Positions 16,739 through 23,717 of a DNA stretch of 64,000 bases are shown here, piece after piece; within the stretch, counting starts at the first letter, position 1, and every line of letters starts with the position of its first letter. The DNA comes from Sphingomonas adhaesiva (GTDB taxonomy: Bacteria; Pseudomonadota; Alphaproteobacteria; Sphingomonadales; Sphingomonadaceae). The notes beneath the pieces were generated by a model. That model was not told the DNA's origin, made no database searches, and was given only the letters and a program-made list of their open reading frames with translations. The stretch covers positions 1 through 64,000 of the forward strand of contig NZ_JAQIJT010000002.1 in assembly GCF_036946125.1 (NCBI RefSeq). The letters are read 5' to 3'. The position numbers and the translations under genes are program-made.

Positions 16739-16936
16739 ATGGCTGGACAGACGAAACGCGATGCGGAACTGCTGGCTCTGATACGTGAGGCTGATCGCCT
16801 TAAAGTGCTGCGGATCAATCATCAGGGCCGGCTTGTCAGCATGACCAAGGCTAACGAGCTGCATGTCGAAGTCCTGGCTGGTGCCTTGCTCTGCGCTGTT
16901 GAAGCGGACGATGTAACGAAGGAAGGGTGGCGCTAA
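16739..16936 (+). CDS. Small hypothetical protein
   Basis: A 65-residue, charged, probably helical protein (KRDAELLALIREADRLKVLRI) following GCGGAG five to eight bases before the ATG. No family recognised. It sits alone between the TetR gene and the chemotaxis fragments. It reads as a plausible plasmid/ICE-type small protein, but evidence is limited to codon pattern and ribosome-binding site. Confidence 0.4.
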   Translation: MAGQTKRDAELLALIREADRLKVLRINHQGRLVSMTKANELHVEVLAGALLCAVEADDVTKEGWR

Positions 16937-17016
16937 AGGGGCGCAGAGTTCTTTCGCGAACGTGAGCGCCGACGTTCTAGCGTGCAGCCCTCAGACGGGT
17001 AGACGGGGCGCTCGAA

Positions 17017-17460
17017 TTACGCCGCTTCTGATATTGCAGCCTGTTCGGCCTCGATGCAGGCAAGCGCCAGCACCATAACCATGCGATCACCAAGCATGAC
17101 GATGCCTTCGATCGCATCGCGGGTACGCGGATCGCCGCAGTCGGGGGGCGGCTGCATGGTGTCGCGGTCGACCATGACGATGTCGCTGACCGCATCGACG
17201 ATCAGTCCCTGAAGCTGGCTCCCGAGCTGCACGACGATGATGACGTGGCGCGATGATGGCGTGGTCGCGCCCCAACCTAGGAGCATCTTGAGGTCGAGCA
17301 CGGGCAGCACGACACCACGCAGGTTGACGACGCCGCAGACGTGGGCCGCCGTGTTGGGAAGCGGGGTCGCCGCCGACCAGGCGCGGATCTCGCGGATCGC
17401 CATGGCGTCCACGCCGAGCATCTGGTCGTCGAGCTGGAAGGTGATGAGCTGCTGGGTCAT
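17017..17460 (-). CDS. cheW: CheW chemotaxis adaptor
   Basis: A 147-residue CheW-like protein: QLITFQLDDQMLGVDAMAIREI, the PNTAAHVCGVVNLRGVVLPVLDL core and GLIVDAVSDIV all match the two five-strand beta barrels that couple receptors to CheA. It lies just downstream of a damaged receptor gene with a 12-base gap, so the two were an operon. With no CheA or CheY here and the receptor tip deleted, its role is uncertain. Confidence 0.85.
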   Translation of the reverse strand: MTQQLITFQLDDQMLGVDAMAIREIRAWSAATPLPNTAAHVCGVVNLRGVVLPVLDLKMLLGWGATTPSSRHVIIVVQLGSQLQGLIVDAVSDIVMVDRDTMQPPPDCGDPRTRDAIEGIVMLGDRMVMVLALACIEAEQAAISEAA

Positions 17461-17471
17461 GATGTGCCCCT

Positions 17472-18328
17472 TCAGAACTCGGACCAATCGTCGGCAATCG
17501 CGGTGTTGCCCACTGTCCGTGGCACCGGCTTCACGATCCGACGCGCGGCCGACGCGGCGCGGTCCTGAAGCTGGTGGACAGGCGAGGCGACTGCGACCGG
17601 TGCATCGCCGGTGCGGAAACGCGCGATTTGGCGGGTGAGCCCGTCCGCCTCGGCGGCGAGGCTGCGAGCGGCTGCGGTCGCCTCCTCGACCATGGCGGCG
17701 TTCTGCTGGGTCACGCCGTCCATCTCGGCGACGGCGGTGTTGACCTGCTGAAGCCCGGTCGCCTGCTGCTCGGTCGCCCCCGTGATCTCGCCGACCAGAA
17801 CGCTGACCTCGCCGATCTTGCCGATGATGTCGTTGAGCGCCGTACCCGTCTCGCCGACGAGCCTTACGCCTGCGGTCACCTCATCGGCCCGATCTTCCAC
17901 CGGTACCGTCACATCCATCCGGCCCTTGCCAAGTTCGCCAAGGGCTGCGGTCATCGCCGAGACGGGCTTGGCGACCTGCCGAACCAGCGTCATCAGGATC
18001 ATGCCCAGTGCTACGAAGCACGCGAGCACCGCGCCGATCAGGAGCAGCCGGGCATGCGCATAAGCCGCATCGCCCTGGTCGCCCGCGGCCGTGGCCATAT
18101 CCGCCTCAAACTTCGCCAGATCGCCCGCCGTCCTGGACGCATCATCGAAAGTCTGCTGCGATTTGCCGCGCATCAATGCGGTCGCCTCGGCGTTCTTGTT
18201 CTGGCGCGAAAGGGCGAGCAGCGCCTGATCTTGCTGAAGATAGGCATTCCACTGCGAGCGGAACTTGCCAAGCAGGGCACGGGCTTCCGGACGACGAAGT
18301 TTCTCGTCAAGAGCCTTGAAGTCCCTAT
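17472..18328 (-). pseudogene. Methyl-accepting chemotaxis protein, 5' cut by IS3 and signalling tip deleted
   Basis: The frame enters from the IS3 end at 18328. Residues show a helical periplasmic four-helix segment (ALLGKFRSQWNAYLQQDQAL), a transmembrane helix (LLLIGAVLACFVALGMILMTLV) and a HAMP domain (RQVAKPVSAMTAALGELGKG). HAMP then joins straight to the final descending helix (GVRLVGETGTALNDIIGKIG, VNTAVAEMDGVTQQNAAMVEE). The whole hairpin tip that contacts CheW/CheA (normally around [24 protein letters not shown]) is absent, without loss of frame. The N-terminus and first membrane helix are also gone. Confidence 0.8.
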
Positions 18329-19100
18329 TGAACCGCCCCGGGTTTGCCGGAGGCCATGGGTTGTGAGTTACGCTGCCATACCGATGATGTCCGCGGCAGC
18401 ATAATATCGCTCTTCGGCTTCGGCAGGCGGGATGTTGCCGATGGCTTCCAGCAGCCGGCGATGGTTGAACCAGTCTACCCATTCGAGCGTGGCGTATTCG
18501 ACGGCTTCAAAGCTGCGCCACGGTCCATGCCTGTGGATCACCTCGGCCTTGTAGAGGCCGTTGATCGTCTCGGCCAAAGCGTTGTCGTAGCTGTCGCCGA
18601 CGCTGCCAACCGATGGCTCTAACCCGGCTTCGGCGAGGCGCTCGGTGTACTTGATGGACACGTATTGCGACCCCCGGTCGCTGTGATGGATGAGACCGCC
18701 CCGATGGGCCGGCCGGCGATCATGGAGAGCCTGCTCCAGGGCATCGAGGACAAAGCTGGCATGCGCCGTTCTGCTCGCCCGCCACCCCACGATCCGCCTG
18801 GCGTAGGTGTCTATGACGAAGGCGACGTAGAGGGAAGCCCGCCCAGGTCGCGACGTAGGTGAAATCCGACACCCACAGCATGTTCGGCGCTGGCGTGTAG
18901 AACCTGCGGTTGACGTGATCCAGCGGGCACGGCGCTGCCTTGTCGCTCATCGTCGTGCGAACCGGCTTGCCCCGGATCACGCCCTGTAGACCCATATCGC
19001 GCATCAGCCGCTCGATGGTGCAGCGGGCGACCGGGAAGCCCTCGCGCATCATCTGCCGCCAGACCTTGCGGACGCCGTAGACCGCGAAGTTCTCAGCGAA
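18329..19100 (-). mobile_element. IS3-family element remnant (orfB only, frameshifted)
   Basis: The left end at 18329 carries a typical IS3 terminal sequence (TGAACCGCCCCGGGTTTGCC). Reading leftward from about 19097, orfB gives FAVYGVRKVWRQMMREGFPV, CTIERLMRDMGLQGVIRGK and the first catalytic Asp in LWVSDFTYVATW; near 18840 the frame shifts, then continues with GLIHHSDRGSQYVSI (second Asp) and SVGSVGDSYDNALAE (Glu), ending at 18368. The orfA part and the right terminal repeat are missing, so the copy is dead. It interrupts the chemoreceptor gene on one side and abuts the TraG remnant on the other. Confidence 0.85.
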
Positions 19101-19106
19101 CAGGAT

Positions 19107-19550
19107 TCATCCGCATGATTCCGTCCGGCAGCGGCGCGCGGCGACGTGGCCGCTGGCGCTTTCGGAGCGCGTGCCGTCGCTGAAGATGCTCGCCGGGCCG
19201 GACGTGCCGGCGCGTTCGCCGCAGGTCGCTCTGAGCTGGTGCATGTCCTGGAGAATCGGCCAGAGCTGCATCCCATAGCCCCCCATCAGCCCCATCGCGC
19301 GCTCCACTGGATCGAGGCGGCCGAGCGCGGTGCCGGATCGCTCCTTCAGGTCCGCGAACCGGAAGTCCGACGCGGACGTGCTGTCCACGATGCGCGGGCT
19401 GTCGAGAAAGTGGGTGTGGCACTTAGCCGATGCCAGCACGCCCGCGGCCTCGCGATCAGACTTGCGGAGCTGATGGTTGGCGACGCGCGCGTCAGCAGCG
19501 CCTATAACGGCCCGATCCGGATCGTCATCAGATGTGATCTCCACGCAACA
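19107..19550 (-). pseudogene. TraG/VirD4-type coupling protein fragment with internal deletion
   Basis: The minus-strand frame reads AADARVANHQLRKSDREAAG, then THFLDSPRI and SDFRFADLKER, which match the middle of TraG/VirD4 coupling ATPases. It then jumps to ALGRLDPVERAMGLMGGYGM and QLWPILQDMHQLRATCGERAGT, the region just after the Walker B (DEMAALG) motif. About 50-60 residues between the two blocks are absent in frame. Both ends of the gene are lost. It shows that a conjugative plasmid or ICE once occupied this site. Confidence 0.7.
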
Positions 19551-19634
19551 TAGTTGCAAAAACTGGTTCGCGTTGAACTGAATCAGGATGAGCCGGGTTG
19601 TGCCCACCACGAAGGGGAAACGACAGGAGGAGAC

Positions 19635-20060
19635 ATGCGGCATGTCTTGGTGATCGAAGACCAGTTTTTGTTGGCGCAATGCTACAAAGACCTCGCGATC
19701 TACGCGGGCGCGTCTTCCGTTGAGATCGTCGCCGACGAGGCGGCGGCAATCGAGGCGGCGAGGCACCATCCTCCAACCGTCATCATTTCCGATGTAGACT
19801 TGGAGAAGGGCGGGCGCGGGCCAGATGCTGTCGCGCGCATCCATGCATTGTGCGGCACGGTGCCGGCAATTTTCGTCACCGGCAATCCCGAAGACCCTGA
19901 CGCGCGGGCGCTAGCGACGGCGATCCTCACGAAGCCGTGCACCGCCGACCAATTCGCGCGGACCTTCAACACGATCGCGGCCGATCGCTGGAGCGGTCGT
20001 GGCGCGTCGAACCGTTCAGCCGGCCGCGGTATGCGAAGGGGCGATGCTGACGCCGGCTGA
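19635..20060 (+). CDS. Receiver-only response regulator
   Basis: A 141-residue protein from ATG 19635, behind GGAGGAG. A CheY-like receiver fills residues 1-115: VLVIEDQFLL with the acidic pair, phospho-acceptor Asp53 in TVIISDVDL, the Thr of AIFVTGNPEDPD and the lysine of AILTKPC. There is no output domain, only a basic tail. Such stand-alone receivers occur in sphingomonad general-stress and chemotaxis circuits. No kinase lies near. Its 3' end runs up to IS5 debris, so the tail beyond residue 120 may not be native. Confidence 0.75.
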   Translation: MRHVLVIEDQFLLAQCYKDLAIYAGASSVEIVADEAAAIEAARHHPPTVIISDVDLEKGGRGPDAVARIHALCGTVPAIFVTGNPEDPDARALATAILTKPCTADQFARTFNTIAADRWSGRGASNRSAGRGMRRGDADAG

Positions 20061-20093
20061 GATGCGCCTTGTCACCAGCGGCGCTCGGCAATC

Positions 20094-20290
20094 TGGTGCG
20101 CTTCCAACTCATGCCCGGCCACCGATATAACAGTGTCGAAGTGCCGACCCTGATCGACAGTATCGCCTTCGCCGGGCTGATTCCCGATAAGGCTTTCGAT
20201 AACAACGCTCTCGTCGCCGAACTCAACGATCGCGGCGCACGGATCGTCATCTCGCAGCATCCTGCCCGCGCGCAGAATGCGGCAATCCGG
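20094..20290 (+). pseudogene. IS5-family transposase fragment
   Basis: A 65-residue piece reads GHRYNSVEVPTLIDSIAFAG, then IPDKAFDNNALVAELNDRGA and IVISQHPARAQN, the block before the last catalytic residues of IS5/IS427-type transposases (ADKAFD motif). No start, no terminal repeats. It lies between the response regulator and an antisense methyltransferase remnant. Confidence 0.55.
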
Positions 20291-20690
20291 AGCAAGGCTG
20301 ACGTGGAACAGCGGCTCACACTGCCGCTCGCCCAGGCTTCGTCGGCTTCCGGGCCGGAAGTGATGACCGACCCGCCAGGACGGACCAGTGCCGCAAAATG
20401 CGGGATCATGGCCCGCTGATCGTCGCAACCGAGATGGAAGAAGCTATGCTAGGCGATGATGCCGTTGAACCGGGCGGGGAAATCGAAGCGTCGCATATCG
20501 TTCACCAGCCAAGTGCCTTGGGACAATGTCCACGCCGGTGACGGCGAATCCGTGGCGCAGTAGCTTGGCGTCCAGCGAGCCAGGCCAAAGCCGTGCGTTT
20601 GTAGAGCGGGATGATGGCACTTGCGCCAGCGATCGGATCATTCACGTTTTCGGTCGCCGGGGCTCGCACGACGCGCCGGTCAAGCACCTG
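20280..20690 (-). pseudogene. SAM-dependent methyltransferase remnant
   Basis: Across shifted minus frames the order of a class I methyltransferase can be followed: AIIPLYKRTALAW near 20640, ELL-like RHGFAVTGVDIVPRH near 20560, FPARFNGIIA then a TAG in place of Trp at about 20450, HSFFHLGCDDQRAMIPHFAA, LVRPGGSVITSGPEADEAW, and EPLFHVSLAP near 20320. The glycine-rich SAM-binding loop is deleted and at least three frameshifts are present. The gene is dead and its 3' end runs into IS5 sequence. Confidence 0.55.
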
Positions 20691-20701
20691 TTGTTGGCCG
20701 C

Positions 20702-21717
20702 TGATCTGGCCCCCGTTTCACCGGACGGGTTCAAGCGGTTGCAGAAACCAATGCGCGATGTTCGCGCGGTGAACGCATTTTGAGTCCTGAATGGGGGTGG
20801 TTGTCGTTATAGTCCTCGATCCATCCGGCAAGGGATGTCAACGCGGTGGGAGCATCCGGCAGCGGCGAGACGCGGACGTAATCGCGTTTGAGGGTATGGA
20901 CGAAGGCCTCCGAGATGCCGTTGGACTGCGGGCTGCGGACAGGGGTGAAGCAGGGCTTGAGACCGAGTTGCCGGGCAAAGGTGCGTGTTTCGCGGGCGGT
21001 ATAGGCCGAGCCGTTATCGGACAGCATCTCGACCGGCACGGGCGCGCGCATGGTGCCGAAGCGGGTTTCCACGGCTTCCAGCATGATGTCGCGCACGTCC
21101 GAACCGCTGATGCCCGCATTGGCGACCGCACGCCAGGTGATGATCTCGCGGTCATGGGCGTCGATGATGAAGGCGCCGCGCACGACCTCGCCGTTCCAGC
21201 AGGTGAGCTCGAAGCCGTCCGAGCACCAGCGCAGGTTTGAGCGGATCGTCACCACGACGCCGTCATGGCCATGGTCGGCCCGCTCGGTGTAGCGCCGCGC
21301 CAGCAGCAGGCGATCCGCCGCCATGATGCGATAGACGCGCTTGTGATTGACCGGCGCCAGTCCTTCGGCGCGCTGCTGTCGATTGAGGACCGCCGCGATG
21401 CGGCGGTAGCCGTATGTTGGCCGCTGCGCGGCGATCTGGCGGATGCGGGGCAGCAGATCCGCGTCGCCGGCCCTGGTGTACGGCCCGCGGACCCGGGTGC
21501 TGCCGGCCAGGCGGTCGTACACGGTTGAGCGACCGACGCCGAGCGTGCTGGCGACCAGGCTCACCGGATGCTCTCCGGCAGCTGCGAGTGCATGAGCAAG
21601 CTCGCTTTTTTTGGGCGCGAGCGCTCCAGCGCTTCCTTCAGTATCTCGACCTCCAGCGTCTTGCGACCGAGCTGGCGCTCCAGTTCGCGGATGCGGGTCG
21701 CCGTGAAATCGGTGCGG
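20702..21717 (-). mobile_element. IS3-family element, orfB intact, orfA truncated
   Basis: orfB occupies 20731-21564: HTH-like DRLAGSTRVRGPYTR, PTYGYRRIAAVLNR, and a DDE core with DGFELTCWNGEVVRGAFI, MLSDNGSAYTARETR and SPQSNGISEAFVHTLKRDY. The orfA tail (ERQLGRKTLEVEILKEALER) runs into it with the usual overlapping frames near 21561, where ribosomal frameshifting would make the fusion transposase. The left end near 20702 (TGATCTGGCCCCCG) looks like a terminal repeat. At about 21700 orfA joins a serine recombinase frame, so its N-terminal half and right end are missing. Transposition in cis is unlikely. Confidence 0.8.
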
Positions 21718-22034
21718 CCGTTGCGAACATCGTCGATCAGCGACTTCAGAGATTCGCGACCAGCGATGTTGAGGCCGCTGCGCCCCTCATCAGCATAGGT
21801 GCGCACGATGTCGAACCCACGCCGCGCTGCATATTCGCTGATCGCGTCCGCCTGATTCTCGGTCGAGTAGCGTTGATGATCGGTGGACATGCGAACGTAG
21901 CGAGCGGCCCGCGTCTTAGCCGGCGGCCCACTATCAAAACCTTCAGACCGCTCCGCTGCTGCCACGAGAATGTAGCTCTGCTGTGTTGGATTAGGCCAGC
22001 CGTATCCCGTGCAAGAGGGGATGTCTTGGACCAT
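21700..22034 (-). pseudogene. Serine recombinase (resolvase) N-terminal fragment
   Basis: The first 110 codons read AARYVRMSTDHQRYSTENQA with the nucleophilic serine in RMST, then ISEYAARRGFDIVRTYADEG and SLIDDVRNGRTDF, the catalytic domain of large serine recombinases. At about 21700 the frame passes directly into orfA of the IS3 element, so the recombinase zinc ribbon and coiled coil are lost. A hybrid of recombinase half and orfA tail (157 residues) could be translated. The start is uncertain; the ATG at 22034 overlaps the divergent gene. Confidence 0.75.
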
Positions 22035-22419
22035 GAAGGCGCGAACTTTTCAGTCCCACCGTGACGGGGCGCCACATTCGACGCTCGATGCCGCGATGTT
22101 CGCGCGCGAGATCGCCGCGGCGCTCGCCGTCGAATTTGGCGACCGGCCGCATAAGGTGAAGGAGCTTGCTCGGATTACAGGTTGCAACGAGCGCACCGTC
22201 AAGAACTGGTTCCAGGCGCGCAATAGCCCCAGCGGCGAGTGCCTCGTCACTTTGATGCGCCATTCCGACCAGGTGCTTCGGCTTGTCCTCCGCTACGCGG
22301 ACCGCGACGATCTTCTCCGAGTGATTGACGTTTCCGAGGCGAAGGCACGGCTTGCCGAGGCCGTGACTACCTTGGACGGCCTATTAGACGGTCGCGAAGA
22401 GGGATTTAGAGGGGAATAG
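22021..22419 (+). CDS. Helix-turn-helix protein of mobile elements
   Basis: About 132 residues. The core reads FAREIAAALAVEFGDRPHKV and KELARITGCNERTVKNWFQA, a DNA-binding helix-turn-helix with KNWF as recognition helix, followed by LVTLMRHSDQVLRLVLRYAD. It resembles small regulators found beside recombinases on sphingomonad elements. Start is ambiguous among GTG 22009, ATG 22021 and ATG 22033; AGAGGGG lies just before 22021. It is divergent to the serine recombinase fragment. Confidence 0.6.
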   Translation: MSWTMKARTFQSHRDGAPHSTLDAAMFAREIAAALAVEFGDRPHKVKELARITGCNERTVKNWFQARNSPSGECLVTLMRHSDQVLRLVLRYADRDDLLRVIDVSEAKARLAEAVTTLDGLLDGREEGFRGE

Positions 22420-22592
22420 CGTAGACATAGTGCTCATCCGGGTCTGGCGCGGCCCGCCACTCCCTGTGGGATATTTATGCCGTCATTGCCGATAGTTAGC
22501 TGACAAGCGCTACTGATCGATGGCGACCGTCGCACCGGCGGTAAGCACCGGGCAATCTGGAAATGGAGGGCGAGATGCCGCCCTTCGCCTGA

Positions 22593-23396
22593 TCAGGCCG
22601 CCTCTCGCACGTCCGATCGGACGAGGTCGGGACGCTCGGGGTGGATGGCCCGCCACGCCGCGTCGAGGACCGTGGATGGAAGTTCATGTCCCGCGAGGTC
22701 CAGACACGCGTCGGCGAATTGTTCAGGCCAGGGATCGCGCAGGGTGATTGAAGGCGCGTTGGACAGTGGCTGAACGGGTCCCCAGAACACGGGACCGGGC
22801 TCGATCCGCTCGACCCTGACACCGCGATAGAGGAGGGGATCGGGCCAGCTTCCGCCGCGCTTCATGAGGAGCTTGGCCTGCTTGCCGTCGGCAGGTGCAT
22901 CGCGGAAGTCCGCCAGCAGGAGCGGTGCGCCGTGACTGACGTGGACGAAGGGGCCGCACTGCTCGAAGCACAGGTGCGACGGCCCGGTGCCTGTGGGAAG
23001 CGTGACGTAGGTCACCGACTGGATCAGCATTGCAGGGCCACGCGTGCCGTCGTCGACGACCATGTGTTCGCCGATGGGCGGACGCGTGCCGCTGGTCTCG
23101 GCTCCGTTCGCGTCGAGGTAGGTGCAGCGGTCCCTCGACCAGACGATGCAGATCGCCTGCGCGGTGCGGTCGATCCGTTCCCTGACGAGCGTCACCAAGC
23201 GGGTGCTGCCGGCATCGGTGATGTTGCCGTAGGCATCCGCGAAGCCGTCGCCGATGACGTGGAACAGAGTGTGGGGATCGAAGTCGGTCGCGATGTTGGC
23301 AACGCCCACCGACCACTTGGTATTGCGGTTCTCCGCCCGGATGATCAGGTGCGGGAAGTCACGGTTCTTCTTCGTGCTCGGAACGAGTTTCATCAT
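22593..23396 (-). CDS. Hypothetical protein
   Basis: A 267-residue soluble protein without signal or membrane segment. GGGAGG lies five bases before the ATG. Composition and codon use look genuine: alternating strands and helices, six to eight tryptophans in the C-terminal half (FWGPVQPL, RDPWPEQFADACLDLAG), two cysteines near HLCFEQCG. I do not recognise it. It is separated from the NERD-like gene by 320 bases containing a palindromic repeat, so it is probably an independent unit. Confidence 0.55.
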   Translation of the reverse strand: MMKLVPSTKKNRDFPHLIIRAENRNTKWSVGVANIATDFDPHTLFHVIGDGFADAYGNITDAGSTRLVTLVRERIDRTAQAICIVWSRDRCTYLDANGAETSGTRPPIGEHMVVDDGTRGPAMLIQSVTYVTLPTGTGPSHLCFEQCGPFVHVSHGAPLLLADFRDAPADGKQAKLLMKRGGSWPDPLLYRGVRVERIEPGPVFWGPVQPLSNAPSITLRDPWPEQFADACLDLAGHELPSTVLDAAWRAIHPERPDLVRSDVREAA

Positions 23397-23437
23397 TGCC
23401 TCCCAGGTCTAGACTCGTCTTCGACCAAGCTTGTCCG

Positions 23438-23523
23438 TCGTCCCAGCGAAGGCTGGAACCTATGTCTCTGTCGGGTGGCACATCGATCACTCATGGGCCC
23501 CAGCCTTCGCTGGGGTGACGGTC
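23438..23523. repeat. REP-type palindromic repeat pair
   Basis: Two facing copies of one palindromic unit: CCCAGCGAAGGCTGG near 23442-23456 and CCCAGCCTTCGCTGGG near 23498-23513, with GTCGT/ACGGTCGT flanks. Together they can form a large stem with a 40-base loop. This arrangement is typical of intergenic REP/BIME elements in sphingomonads and may stabilise or terminate transcripts of the 22593-23396 gene's upstream neighbour. Confidence 0.65.
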
Positions 23524-23717
23524 GTGCGAAGGCGATCGAAGACCGTTCTAATCGTTGAATTGGAAGGTCAATTGCTATGGCGTCCCTGATTGTGCCTGAA
23601 GCGATCTGCCAATCGCAGGTCCGGGTGAGGGAACATCACATAAACGGGCGCGGATGTATGGTAAGGGCAGGTTCGCGCAGTTTTGAAGTAGGCAAACGGG
23701 AGGCCGCCTCACCTTGG

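Noticed and set aside
14216..16864. Minus-strand open frame of 882 codons
   Set aside because: It is antisense or out of frame to the GH5, lipoprotein and TetR genes, and its residues (R/A/G-rich, no motif) show it is a GC-driven shadow.
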